Shown here: piece after piece, positions 7,960 through 16,774 of the stretch
Layout of the letters: every line of letters starts with the position of its first letter
Numbering within the stretch: the first letter of the stretch is position 1
NCBI GenBank assembly: GCA_017307865.1
Contig: JAFKGE010000033.1
Location: 1 to 64,000 of the forward strand
DNA: 64,000 nt
DNA from: Burkholderiales bacterium
Lineage (GTDB): Bacteria > Pseudomonadota > Gammaproteobacteria > Burkholderiales > Burkholderiaceae_C
Reading direction: 5' to 3'
The notes under the pieces: generated by a model
What the model was told of the DNA's origin: nothing
The model's input: only the letters and a program-made list of their open reading frames with translations
Database searches by the model: none
Translations under genes and position numbers: made by a program

Positions 7960-8051
7960 GGCGGCTGCAGGGTGTTACATTTTCGCCCCAGAACTCTCGG
8001 GCGCGACTTGCGCGGTCGGCCCAGGGGGCAGGGAGCACAACGGGGAAGACC

Positions 8052-9023
8052 GTGGAAATATTGCTGCTGGAGAACCTGGCTGCCGATGCCCGCCAATGGC
8101 TGGCGGCGCGCCATCAAGTCGATTATCGACCAGAGCTGGCGATGGACGCCCCGGCGCTGCGCGCCCGCCTGTACAAGACCGAGGCGCTGGTGGTGCCGCC
8201 CTGGCTGCGCGTGGACGCCACGCTGCTGGACTTTGCACCGCGCCTGCTGGCGCTGGGGCGCATTCACGAGGGCGGCGACAACCTGGACTTCGAGGCCTGC
8301 CAGCGCCGCGGCGTGCGCGTCATCCAGGCCACCAGCGCCACGGCGCGCGCCACGGCCGAGTTTCTGCTGACGGCGCTGCTGGGCCTGTTTCGCATGGGCG
8401 GCAACCTGAACGTGGGCTTCAGCATGGGCGGCCCGCAGTCGCCGGGGCGCGAAATCAACGACAGCGTGATCGGCCTGTTCGGCATGTCGGCGCCGGCGCA
8501 GATGCTGGCGCCCATGCTGGTGGCGCTGGGCGCGCGCGTGCTGGGCTACGACCCGGCCCTGCACCGCAGTGCCGAGCTGTGGGCGCGCCTGGGCGTGCAG
8601 CCGCTGTCGCTGGCCGAGATGCTGCAGGCGGCCGACGCGGTGTCGATGCAGACGGTGTATGCCTCGCGCTACCGCGGCCTGGTGGGCGAGCGCGTGCTGC
8701 AGTCGTGCAAGCCGGGCCAGCTGTGGGTGAGCGCCAGCCGCGCCGCGCTGTTCGACCTGGATGCGCTGGCGCAGGCGCTGCGCACGGGGCGCATCACCGC
8801 CTGCTGGCTGGACAGCGACGACGAGGTGCTGGCGCAGCCCGGCCAGCCGCTGCGGGGGCTGCCCTCGGTGCGCATCACGCCGCGCCTGGCGCCGCGCACG
8901 CACGAGGCGTATTTGCGCGGCAGCTGGTATCTGGCCGACCGCCTGCACCAGACGCTGGAATTCAGCGCCCAGCACGGCGGCGGCTGGCGCGGGCCCAGCA
9001 CGGCGCCGATGGCGCTCGGCTGA
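8052..9023 (+). CDS. D-isomer-specific 2-hydroxyacid dehydrogenase-like protein (degenerate)
   Basis: A 323-residue protein with the two-domain fold of D-2-hydroxyacid dehydrogenases: substrate-domain parts at both ends and a nucleotide-binding domain in the middle. Family motifs are eroded. The GxGxxG loop reads GLFGMSAPA, which lacks the usual second and third glycines. The catalytic Arg seems present (SASRAAL), but the expected Glu and the PH of the catalytic His loop are changed (RLAPRTHEAY). It may bind another ligand or be inactive. The start is GTG 8052 with GGGAAGA a few bases upstream. It is convergent with valS. Compare the intact paralogue at 34347-35354. Confidence 0.65.
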   Translation: MEILLLENLAADARQWLAARHQVDYRPELAMDAPALRARLYKTEALVVPPWLRVDATLLDFAPRLLALGRIHEGGDNLDFEACQRRGVRVIQATSATARATAEFLLTALLGLFRMGGNLNVGFSMGGPQSPGREINDSVIGLFGMSAPAQMLAPMLVALGARVLGYDPALHRSAELWARLGVQPLSLAEMLQAADAVSMQTVYASRYRGLVGERVLQSCKPGQLWVSASRAALFDLDALAQALRTGRITACWLDSDDEVLAQPGQPLRGLPSVRITPRLAPRTHEAYLRGSWYLADRLHQTLEFSAQHGGGWRGPSTAPMALG

Positions 9024-9035
9024 GCGTTCACGCCT

Positions 9036-12000
9036 TCAGCCCAGGCGCGCCAGCTGGGCCTGGATCTTTTGCAGCGCCGCGCCGAAGTCGGCCACGCGCT
9101 TTTGCTCCTGCTCGATCACGGCCGGCGGCGCCTTGGCAGTGAAGGCGGCGTTGCCCAGCTTGCCCTGGGCCTTGGCCAGCTCGCCCTGCAGGCGCGCGGC
9201 TTCCTTGCCCAGGCGCGCCTTCTCGGCCGCCACGTCCACCTGCATGAACAGCGCCAGGCGCGCATCGCCCACCACGGCGGTGGGCGCGGCCTGGGCGGCC
9301 GCCGCCCATTCGGCCTCGCTGGTGAACACCTTCACCTCGGCCAGCTTGGCCAGGGCCTGCAGCGCGCCGGCGTGCTGCTGGATGAAGGCGGCATCGCCCA
9401 GCGCGAACAGGGGCAGGCGCTGCGCGGGCGACACGCCCATCTCGCCGCGCAGGTTGCGGCAGGCGTCGACCAGCGCCTTCAGCTGCGCCATCTGCGCCTC
9501 GGCGGCTTCGTCGATGTGGGCAGCCTGCGACTCGGGGTAGGGCGCCACGGCGATCGAGTCACCGGTCTTGCCCGAAGGATCGGAGGTTGCGGGCTTCTTG
9601 CCCGCAACGGGCGCCACCGCCTGCCACAGCGCCTCGGTCACGAAGGGGATGATGGGGTGCGCCAGGCGCAGGATGGCCTCCAGCACGCGCACCAGGGTGC
9701 GGCGCGTGGCGCGCTGCTGGGCCGGGTTGCCGGTCTGGATCTGCACCTTGGCGATCTCCAGGTACCAGTCGCAGAACTCGTTCCAGACGAAGTCGTAGAT
9801 CGTGTTGGCCACCGTGTCCAGGCGATAGTCGGCAAAGCCCTTGGCCACGCCCGCCTCGGCCTTTTGCAGCAGGCTGACGATCCAGCGGTCGGCGGCGGAA
9901 CGGGCGTCCGAAGCGTTGTCGACCCCACCGCCGGGCCGCCCCAAGGCGGGGTCAGCCCCCTCGGGGGGCAGCGCACCATGCGAAGCAGGGAGCGTGGGGG
10001 CCTGTTGCCCGCAGTCGTGGCCCTCGCAGTTCATCAGCACGAAGCGCGACGCGTTCCAGAGCTTGTTGCAGAAGTTGCGGTAACCCTCGCAGCGCTTGCT
10101 GTCGAAGTTGACGGTGCGCCCCAGCGTGGCCATGGCGGCGAAGGTGAAGCGCAGCGCGTCGGCGCCGTAGCCGGGAATGCCGTCGGGGAACTCCTTCTTG
10201 GTGTTCTCGCGCACCTTGGGCGCGGTCTCGGGCTTGCGCAGGCCGGTGGTGCGCTTGGCCAGCAGGGGTTCGAGCGCGATGCCGTCGATCAGGTCCACCG
10301 GATCGAGCACGTTGCCTTCGCTCTTGCTCATCTTCTTGCCGTGCGCGTCCAGCACCAGGCCGTGGATGTAGACGTCGCGAAACGGCACCTGGCCGGTGAA
10401 GTGGGTCGTCATCATGATCATGCGCGCGACCCAGAAGAAGATGATGTCGTGCCCCGTGACCAGCACGCTGCTGGGCAGGTACAGGCTCAGGTCTGAGAGC
10501 TGCGCCGCACGGCCGCCCGAAGGCGCAGAAGCCCCCTCGGGGGGCAGCGCACCATGCGAAGCAGGGAGCGTGGGGGCCTGTTTTTCAGGCCAGCCCAGGC
10601 TGCTGAAGGGCACCAGCGCCGACGAGTACCAGGTGTCGAGCACGTCCTCGTCGCGCGTGAGCGGTCCGGAATATCCGGTCTTCTGGGCCGCAGCGCTGGC
10701 CTCGTCTGCGCTGCGCGCTACAAAAATCGAACCATCGGCGCCGTACCAGGCCGGAATCTGGTGGCCCCACCACAGCTGGCGGCTGATGCACCAGTCCTGG
10801 ATGTTGTTCATCCACTGGTTGTAGGTGTTGACCCACTGCTCGGGCACGAAGCGCACCGCGCCGGACTGCACGGCGGCTATGGCTTTCTGCGCGATCGACT
10901 TGCCGCTTTCATCCGCTTTGCTCATCGCCACGAACCACTGGTCCGTCAGCATCGGCTCGATGATCTGTCCGGTGCGCCCGCAGCGCGGCACCATCAGCTT
11001 GTGCTTCTTGGTCTCGACCAGCAGGCCCTGCGCATCCAGATCGGCCACGATGGCCTTGCGCGCCGCAAAGCGCTCCAGGCCCTGGTACCTGGCGGGCGCC
11101 TGGTCGTTGATGTGCGCGTCCAGCGTCAGCACCGAAATCATGGGCAGGCCATGGCGCTGGCCGACGGCGTAGTCGTTGGCGTCGTGCGCCGGCGTGACCT
11201 TGACCACGCCGGTGCCGAAGTCCTTGTCGACGTAGTCGTCGGCGATCACCGGAATGGCGCGCCCCACCAGCGGCAGCGTCACCGCCTGGCCGATGAAGCG
11301 GCGGTAGCGTTCGTCCTCCGGGTGCACCATCACGGCCACGTCGCCCAGCATGGTCTCGGGCCGCGTGGTGGCGACCACCAGCTGCTCGCCCGAACCATCG
11401 GCCAGCGGGTAGGCGATGTGCCACAGAAAACCGTCTTCCTCGGCGCTTTCGACTTCCAGGTCGCTGACCGCGCTTTTCAGCTCCGGGTCCCAGTTGACCA
11501 GGCGCTTGCCGCGGTAGATCAGGCCCTGCTCGTACAGGCGAACGAAGGTTTCGGTGACCACCCGGGACAGCTTGTCGTCCATGGTGAAGTACTCGCGCGA
11601 CCAGTCGACGCTGGCGCCCATGCGGCGCATCTGGCGCGTGATGGTGTCGCCGCTTTGCTGCTTCCACTCCCACACGCGGGCGACGAAGTTCTTGCGGCCC
11701 AGTTCGTGGCGGCTCTGGCCTTGGGCCTGCAGCTGGCGCTCGACCACGATCTGCGTGGCAATGCCGGCGTGGTCGGTGCCGGGCACCCACAGCGTGTTGA
11801 AGCCGCGCATGCGGTGGTAGCGCGTCAGGCTGTCCATGATCGTCTGGTTGAACGCATGGCCCATGTGCAGCGTGCCGGTGACGTTGGGCGGCGGCAGCTG
11901 CACGGCAAAGTTGTGCCCGGCCGCCGCGGCCTCGGCATTGGCCTGGCCGGTGCCGCGCCAGCCGGCGCGCCCCAGCCCGGCCTGCTCCCACGCGGGGCCC

Positions 12001-12077
12001 CATTGCGCTTCGACGGCGGCCGGGTCGAAGGATTTGGACAGCGCCGCCAGGCGCGCTTGGGTGGGTTGGTCAGGCAT
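9036..12077 (-). CDS. valS: Valyl-tRNA synthetase with two in-frame repeat insertions
   Basis: A 1013-residue class I synthetase that charges tRNA-Val. [15 protein letters not shown] near residue 55 is the HIGH region, [12 protein letters not shown] the KMSKS loop, and a C-terminal coiled coil ends the protein. Start ATG 12077 (MPDQPTQ) precedes the conserved core; the frame is open further upstream but holds a repeat there. The protein is longer than the usual 950 or so residues because two Pro/Ala-rich stretches beginning [16 protein letters not shown] are inserted, one after GWPEK and one after NCEGHDCG. Both are encoded by an exact 52-bp repeat. They fall in loops that vary in the family, so the enzyme is probably functional. 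Confidence 0.95.
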   Translation of the reverse strand: MPDQPTQARLAALSKSFDPAAVEAQWGPAWEQAGLGRAGWRGTGQANAEAAAAGHNFAVQLPPPNVTGTLHMGHAFNQTIMDSLTRYHRMRGFNTLWVPGTDHAGIATQIVVERQLQAQGQSRHELGRKNFVARVWEWKQQSGDTITRQMRRMGASVDWSREYFTMDDKLSRVVTETFVRLYEQGLIYRGKRLVNWDPELKSAVSDLEVESAEEDGFLWHIAYPLADGSGEQLVVATTRPETMLGDVAVMVHPEDERYRRFIGQAVTLPLVGRAIPVIADDYVDKDFGTGVVKVTPAHDANDYAVGQRHGLPMISVLTLDAHINDQAPARYQGLERFAARKAIVADLDAQGLLVETKKHKLMVPRCGRTGQIIEPMLTDQWFVAMSKADESGKSIAQKAIAAVQSGAVRFVPEQWVNTYNQWMNNIQDWCISRQLWWGHQIPAWYGADGSIFVARSADEASAAAQKTGYSGPLTRDEDVLDTWYSSALVPFSSLGWPEKQAPTLPASHGALPPEGASAPSGGRAAQLSDLSLYLPSSVLVTGHDIIFFWVARMIMMTTHFTGQVPFRDVYIHGLVLDAHGKKMSKSEGNVLDPVDLIDGIALEPLLAKRTTGLRKPETAPKVRENTKKEFPDGIPGYGADALRFTFAAMATLGRTVNFDSKRCEGYRNFCNKLWNASRFVLMNCEGHDCGQQAPTLPASHGALPPEGADPALGRPGGGVDNASDARSAADRWIVSLLQKAEAGVAKGFADYRLDTVANTIYDFVWNEFCDWYLEIAKVQIQTGNPAQQRATRRTLVRVLEAILRLAHPIIPFVTEALWQAVAPVAGKKPATSDPSGKTGDSIAVAPYPESQAAHIDEAAEAQMAQLKALVDACRNLRGEMGVSPAQRLPLFALGDAAFIQQHAGALQALAKLAEVKVFTSEAEWAAAAQAAPTAVVGDARLALFMQVDVAAEKARLGKEAARLQGELAKAQGKLGNAAFTAKAPPAVIEQEQKRVADFGAALQKIQAQLARLG
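9955..10006 (-). repeat. 52-bp repeat copy inside valS (first)
   Basis: This 52-bp segment, starting GCCCCCTCGGGGGGCAGCG on the plus strand, is identical to 10531-10582. It encodes the insertion [16 protein letters not shown] in ValS. It matches the right-hand part of the intergenic palindromic repeats at 34213, 41534 and 52514. Weaker similarity continues for about 25 bp to its left. Confidence 0.9.
10531..10582 (-). repeat. 52-bp repeat copy inside valS (second)
   Basis: Exact direct copy of 9955-10006, 576 bp away and in the same reading frame of valS. Confidence 0.9.
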
Positions 12078-12185
12078 GGTGGAGTCGGGGTCTGTCGCCA
12101 GCGGGCGCGGGGCCGGGCGAGCGGTCGGCAAAAGCGTCGATTTTAGCGAGCCGCCCGCGGCGCCGTGCCGGTGCGGGCTTGACGA

Positions 12186-12254
12186 GCATTCAAGTAAAAA
12201 CAGGCTCTTGCGCAGATGGATCAAGCGCGAATAGCTATTAAAATGATAGTTATC
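12186..12254 (-). repeat. Dispersed ATAGCT/GCGCTTG repeat, intergenic copy
   Basis: Read on the minus strand it carries AATAGCTATTCGCGCTTGAT followed by CCATCTGCGC and a T-rich end, matching the copies at 29095, 31832 and 53247. It fills part of the 241-bp gap between the divergent valS and YeeE genes; nothing else was recognised in that gap. Confidence 0.65.
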
Positions 12255-12318
12255 GTCAACACCTGCCCGAGCCGGGCCGGACGGCAGCGGCGCGGGCAAG
12301 TCCCTAAAATCGCGCCCC

Positions 12319-13437
12319 ATGCCGCTGGAATCCGATGTCGCCCTCCTGACCCGTGCCGTCCTGCTGGCCACCTTCGTGCTGTCGGCCGTGTTCGGCGCCA
12401 TCGTGCATCGCACCGGCTTTTGCACCATGGGGGCGGTGACCGACGTGGTGACCATGGGCGAGTGGACGCGCATGCGCCAGTGGGCGCTGGCCGCCGGCGT
12501 GGCGGTGCTGGGCTTTGCGCTGCTGGGCGCCGGCGGCTGGATTCGCCCGTCCGACTCGGTCTACGCCGACACGCGCTGGATGTGGCTGTCCTCGCTGGTG
12601 GGCGGCGGGCTGTTCGGCGTCGGCATGGTGCTGTCCTCGGGCTGCGGCAGCAAGAACTTGGTGCGCATGGGCGCGGGCAACCTGAAGGCGCTGGTGGTGT
12701 TCATCGTCATGGCCCTGTCGGCCTACATCACGTTGCGCGGCCTGACGGCGGTGTGGCGCGACGGCACGGTCGACCGGGTGTACGTGGCCTTTTCCGGCCC
12801 GGCCACGCTGGGCCATCTGTCGGCGCACTACCTGGGCTGGTCGGCCGCCACGGCCCTGCTGGTGCCGGCGCTGGCGGTGGGCGGCGTGCTGCTCATCTGG
12901 GCCTTGGTCGGGCGCGATTTCTGGCGCGCCAACAACCTGCTGGCCGGCGTGGGCCTGGGCGCGGTCATCGTCGGCATGTGGTGGGTCAGCGGCGCCCTGG
13001 GCTACGTGGCCGAGCACCCGCTGACGCTGGACGCCACCTACCTGGGCTCGCGCACCGGCCGCATGGAGGCGCTGACCTTCACCGCGCCGCTGGCCTGGGC
13101 CATCGACTGGCTGATGTTCTACAGCGACAGCAACCGCCACCTCAGCATCGCGGCGGTGTCGGTGGCGGGCGTGGTGGCGGGCAGCTTCGTGCACGCGGTG
13201 GCGACCAGGCGCTTTCACTGGGAGGGCTTTCGCACCACCGAAGACCTGGCCACGCACCTGATCGGCGCCGTGCTGATGGGCGTGGGCGGCGTGACCGCGC
13301 TGGGCTGCACCATCGGCCAGGGCCTGAGCGGGGTGTCCAACCTGAGCCTGACCAGCTTCAGCGCGGTGGCCGCCATCATCGGCGGGGCGGTGCTGGCGCT
13401 CAAGGCGCAGGCCTGGCGGCTGGAGCGGCAGGCATGA
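12319..13437 (+). CDS. YeeE/YedE-family (TsuA-like) sulfur-compound transporter
   Basis: A 372-residue inner-membrane protein with about nine to ten helices. It shows the three conserved Cys motifs of the family: [10 protein letters not shown] (about residues 30-39), [13 protein letters not shown] (about 110-122) and [11 protein letters not shown] (about 331-341). In TsuA such cysteines relay thiosulfate through the membrane, so uptake of thiosulfate or a similar sulfur compound is likely. ATG 12319 is the first start and leaves the first helix intact. It is followed by tcdA after 58 bp on the same strand. There is no adjacent tusA-like gene; the nearest is at 6840. Confidence 0.82.
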   Translation: MPLESDVALLTRAVLLATFVLSAVFGAIVHRTGFCTMGAVTDVVTMGEWTRMRQWALAAGVAVLGFALLGAGGWIRPSDSVYADTRWMWLSSLVGGGLFGVGMVLSSGCGSKNLVRMGAGNLKALVVFIVMALSAYITLRGLTAVWRDGTVDRVYVAFSGPATLGHLSAHYLGWSAATALLVPALAVGGVLLIWALVGRDFWRANNLLAGVGLGAVIVGMWWVSGALGYVAEHPLTLDATYLGSRTGRMEALTFTAPLAWAIDWLMFYSDSNRHLSIAAVSVAGVVAGSFVHAVATRRFHWEGFRTTEDLATHLIGAVLMGVGGVTALGCTIGQGLSGVSNLSLTSFSAVAAIIGGAVLALKAQAWRLERQA

Positions 13438-13495
13438 GCACGCCGGGCCGCTCCCAGGTGCGAATCCCGCAGCGCGCAGCGCGGAGGGTGTTCCG

Positions 13496-14284
13496 ATGAA
13501 CCCCGATGTGCTCGACGTCGACGCCGAGCGCCGCTTCGGCGGCCTGGCGCGGCTGTACGGCGCCGCCGGCGCGGCGCGCATCCGCGCCGCGCACGTCGCG
13601 GTGGTGGGCATCGGCGGCGTGGGCTCGTGGGCGGCCGAGGCGCTGGCACGCAGCGGCGTGGCGCAGCTGACCTTGATCGACATGGACCACGTGGCCGAAT
13701 CCAACGTCAACCGGCAGGTGCACGCGCTGAGCAGCACCCTGGGCCAGGCCAAGGTGTCGGCCATGCGCGAGCGCATCGCGCAGATCCACCCCCAGTGCCA
13801 GGTGCACGAGGTCGACGCCTTCGTCGAGCCCGACCACTGGCCGCAGCTGCTGCCGCAGTCGGTGGATGCGTTGATCGACGCCTGCGACCAGGTGCGCGCC
13901 AAGCTGGCCATGGCGGCCTGGGCGCGCGCCAGCGGCACGCTGTTCATCACCACCGGCGCGGCGGGCGGCAAGCGCCACGGCGAGCGGGTGGAGATCGCCG
14001 ACATCGCTGCCGTCACGCACGACCCGCTGATCGCCCAGCTGCGTTATCGCCTGCGCCGCGGCGGCCTGCGCCCGGCGCCCGGCAAGCCGTTCGGCGTGAC
14101 GGCGGTGTTCAGCCGCGAAAGCGTGGTCGCGCCCGAGCAGTGCGACACCCCGGCCGCCGTGGACGGCTCGCTCAACTGCCACGGCTACGGCTCCAGCGTG
14201 ACGGTGACGGCGCCCTTCGGCCTGTGCGCGGCGGGCTGGATTCTGGATCGCCTGGCGCAGGGCGGGGCGCAGGCCGGAGAATAG
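13496..14284 (+). CDS. tcdA: tRNA threonylcarbamoyladenosine dehydratase
   Basis: A 262-residue E1-like ATP-dependent enzyme (TcdA/CsdL) that cyclises t6A to ct6A at position 37 of ANN-decoding tRNAs. The N-terminal RRFGGLARLYG is followed by the nucleotide-binding loop VVGIGGVGSWAAEALARSG (about 37-55), LIDMDHVAESNVNRQ with the adenylate-binding Asp and Arg, and DACDQVRAK. Length fits the family. GGAGGG about 8 bases before ATG 13496 supports the start. A tRNA-Lys gene, a substrate of this pathway, lies 55 bp downstream. Confidence 0.92.
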   Translation: MNPDVLDVDAERRFGGLARLYGAAGAARIRAAHVAVVGIGGVGSWAAEALARSGVAQLTLIDMDHVAESNVNRQVHALSSTLGQAKVSAMRERIAQIHPQCQVHEVDAFVEPDHWPQLLPQSVDALIDACDQVRAKLAMAAWARASGTLFITTGAAGGKRHGERVEIADIAAVTHDPLIAQLRYRLRRGGLRPAPGKPFGVTAVFSRESVVAPEQCDTPAAVDGSLNCHGYGSSVTVTAPFGLCAAGWILDRLAQGGAQAGE

Positions 14285-14291
14285 GCTGCGT

Positions 14292-14297
14292 TATAAT
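14292..14297 (+). promoter_or_regulatory. Probable -10 element of tRNA-Lys
   Basis: A perfect TATAAT lies 43 bases before the tRNA. No clear -35 hexamer is seen at the right distance inside the end of tcdA. Confidence 0.4.
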
Positions 14298-14339
14298 CAT
14301 GGGCTTGCCAGCGCGGCGATGAGGCGCGTCGGCACAGGA

Positions 14340-14415
14340 GGGTCGTTAGCTCAGTTGGTAGAGCAGCGGACTTTTAATCCGTTGGTCGCGTGTTCGAGTC
14401 ACGCACGACCCACCA
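14340..14415 (+). tRNA. tRNA-Lys (UUU)
   Basis: A 76-base cloverleaf: acceptor GGGTCGT pairs with ACGACCC, D-loop AGCTCAGTTGGTAGAGC, anticodon loop CTTTTAA with anticodon TTT, T-loop GTTCGAGTC, and an encoded CCA end. Confidence 0.97.
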
Positions 14416-14511
14416 GCCAGATTCGGGGCCGCGCTGGAGATCCAACGCACGGCCTTTCTGCATCTGGCCCGTGGCAGGCCTGCCATGCGAAGGAAGAGGC
14501 GGCTGCCCGCC

Positions 14512-14517
14512 TAGAAT
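14512..14517 (+). promoter_or_regulatory. Probable -10 element of phaR
   Basis: TAGAAT in the context CCTAGAATTTCC, 36 bases before the chosen phaR start. The same hexamer precedes icd and efp in this window. No good -35 hexamer is visible. Confidence 0.35.
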
Positions 14518-14553
14518 TTCCTTCACCCAGACGCTTGAAGGATGCTCCCGAGC

Positions 14554-15120
14554 ATGAGTCGTTCCACCCCCGATACCGCCGCGCCGCCGCGTGCCGCCGA
14601 TCCGGCCGCCGCCCCGTCCAAGAACCGGGTCATCAAGAAGTACCCCAACCGCCGCCTGTACGACACCAACGCCTCGTCCTACATCACCCTGGCGCAGGTG
14701 CGGCAGCTGGTGATGGAGCGCGACCCCTTCGTGGTGCTGGACGCCAAGTCGGGGCAGGACCTGACGCGCAGCATCCTGCTGCAGATCATCCTGGAGGAAG
14801 AGGCGGCCGGCGTGCCCATGTTCACCGAGCCCATGCTGGCCGAGATCATCCGCTTCTACGGCCACGCCATGCAGGGCTTCATGGGCTCGTACCTGGAGAA
14901 GAACATCCAGGCCCTGGCCGAGATCCAGACCAAGCTGGCCGAGCAGTCGCAGGGCCTGACGCCCGAGATGTGGACCCAGTTCATGAACCTGCAGTCGCCG
15001 CTGATGCAGGGCGTGATGGGCAGCTACCTGGAGCAGTCCAAGGCGGCCTTCCTGCAGATGCAGGAGCAGATGGCCCGGCAGGCCGACCAGTTGCTGGGCG
15101 CCTTCGGCATCCGGCGCTGA
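14554..15120 (+). CDS. phaR: Polyhydroxyalkanoate synthesis repressor PhaR
   Basis: A 188-residue DNA-binding protein that represses phasin and related genes and is released when it binds PHA. The N-terminal PHB/PHA accumulation domain is clear: KKYPNRRLYDTN...SYITL (about residues 27-45) and SGQDLTRSILLQII. Two repeats with FMGSYLE and VMGSYLE follow, then a Gln/Met-rich C-terminus that probably binds the polymer. ATG 14554 is chosen; ATG 14542 is also in frame but overlaps the GAAGG ribosome site. It is a stand-alone gene between tRNA-Lys and rimO; no PHA synthase genes are in the window. Confidence 0.9.
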   Translation: MSRSTPDTAAPPRAADPAAAPSKNRVIKKYPNRRLYDTNASSYITLAQVRQLVMERDPFVVLDAKSGQDLTRSILLQIILEEEAAGVPMFTEPMLAEIIRFYGHAMQGFMGSYLEKNIQALAEIQTKLAEQSQGLTPEMWTQFMNLQSPLMQGVMGSYLEQSKAAFLQMQEQMARQADQLLGAFGIRR

Positions 15121-15171
15121 GGCCGGCACCGTTCAGGGCTGGCCCGCGCCTGGACATCATCGATTGAAACC

Positions 15172-16560
15172 ATGAGTGAAACCATTGCAGCGCCCGCCCC
15201 GCGCATCGGCTTTGTCAGCCTGGGGTGCCCCAAGAACCTGACCGACTCCGAGCTGATCCTGACGCAGCTGAGCGCCGAGGGCTATCAGACCAGCAAGACC
15301 TTCGAGGGCGCCGACCTGGTGGTGGTCAACACCTGCGGCTTCATCGACGACGCCGTGCGCGAAAGCCTGGACACCATCGGCGAGGCCCTGGCCGACAACG
15401 GCAAGGTCATCGTCACCGGCTGCCTGGGCGCCAAGGCCGGCAAGGACGGCGGCACCCTGGTGCAGGACGTGCACCCCAGCGTGCTGGCGGTGACGGGCCC
15501 GCAGGCCACGCAGCAGGTGATGGATGCCGTGCACCGCCACCTGCCCAAGCCGCACGATCCCTTCCTGGACCTGGTGCCAGGCGCCTTCGGCGCGGCGGGC
15601 CTCAAGCTCACGCCGCGCCACTACGCCTACCTGAAGATCAGCGAGGGCTGCAACCACCGCTGCACCTTCTGCATCATCCCGTCGATGCGCGGCGACTTGG
15701 TCAGCCGCCCGATCGGCGAGGTGCTGAAGGAAGCGCAGGCGCTGTTCGAGGGCGGCGTCAAGGAACTGCTGATCATCAGCCAGGACACCTCGGCCTACGG
15801 CGTGGACGTGAAGTACCGCACCGGCTTCTGGGGCGGGCGGCCGGTGCGCACGCGCCTGCAGGAGCTGGTGCAGGCCTTGGGCGAGCTGGCCGCGCCGCAC
15901 GGCGCCTGGGTGCGCCTGCACTATGTGTACCCGTATCCGCACGTGGACGAGATCGTGCCGCTGATGGCCGAAGGCAAGGTGCTGCCCTACTTGGACGTCC
16001 CCTTGCAGCACAGCCACCCCGAGGTGCTGCGCCGCATGAAGCGGCCGGCCAGTGGCGAGAAGAACCTGGAGCGCATCGAGCGCTGGCGCGCCATGTGCCC
16101 CGAGATTGTGATCCGCTCGACCTTCATTGCCGGCTTTCCCGGTGAGACGGAGGAAGAGTTTCAGCACCTGCTGGACTTCATGCGCGCCGCGCGCATCGAC
16201 CGCGCGGGCTGCTTTGCCTATTCGCCGGTCGCCGGCGCGGCCGCCAACCAACTGCCGGGCATGCTGCCGGCCGAGCTGCGCGAGGAGCGCCGCGCGCGCT
16301 TCATGACCGTGGCCGAGCAGGTGTCGATGGACAAGCTGCGCGAGCGTGTGGGCGCCACCATGCAGGTGCTGGTCGATTCGGCGCCCGCGCTGGGCCGCCG
16401 CGGCGGGGTGGGGCGCAGCTACGCCGACGCGCCCGAGATCGATGGCGTGGTGCAACTGCTGCCGCCCGAGAAGGCCAGCAAGACGTTGAAGGTCGGCAGC
16501 TTCACCCGCGCGCGCATCGTGGGCACGCAGGGACACGATCTCGTGGCCGTGCCGATCTGA
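15172..16560 (+). CDS. rimO: Ribosomal protein S12 methylthiotransferase RimO
   Basis: A 462-residue radical-SAM enzyme that methylthiolates the conserved Asp of ribosomal protein S12. The N-terminal UPF0004 domain has [11 protein letters not shown] and NTCGFI with cluster cysteines; the radical-SAM core has the CxxxCxxC motif in [18 protein letters not shown] (about residues 156-173); a C-terminal TRAM domain follows. SGRPI-type substitutions seen in MiaB are absent, and the length and RxRPI-like SRPIGEVL segment fit RimO. ATG 15172 follows phaR by 51 bp. Confidence 0.95.
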   Translation: MSETIAAPAPRIGFVSLGCPKNLTDSELILTQLSAEGYQTSKTFEGADLVVVNTCGFIDDAVRESLDTIGEALADNGKVIVTGCLGAKAGKDGGTLVQDVHPSVLAVTGPQATQQVMDAVHRHLPKPHDPFLDLVPGAFGAAGLKLTPRHYAYLKISEGCNHRCTFCIIPSMRGDLVSRPIGEVLKEAQALFEGGVKELLIISQDTSAYGVDVKYRTGFWGGRPVRTRLQELVQALGELAAPHGAWVRLHYVYPYPHVDEIVPLMAEGKVLPYLDVPLQHSHPEVLRRMKRPASGEKNLERIERWRAMCPEIVIRSTFIAGFPGETEEEFQHLLDFMRAARIDRAGCFAYSPVAGAAANQLPGMLPAELREERRARFMTVAEQVSMDKLRERVGATMQVLVDSAPALGRRGGVGRSYADAPEIDGVVQLLPPEKASKTLKVGSFTRARIVGTQGHDLVAVPI

Positions 16561-16620
16561 TGCGAAAGCAAAAAAAAGCCACCCGGGCCTGAAAAAACTC
16601 GGCTCGCCGCTTATGATTGT

Positions 16621-16705
<85 letters not shown>

Positions 16706-16774
16706 ATCAGGAAACAAGGATTCTATATCAAAAATCTAGCCCCCCAAAAAAATATTCCGGACGAAATCCAGGGC

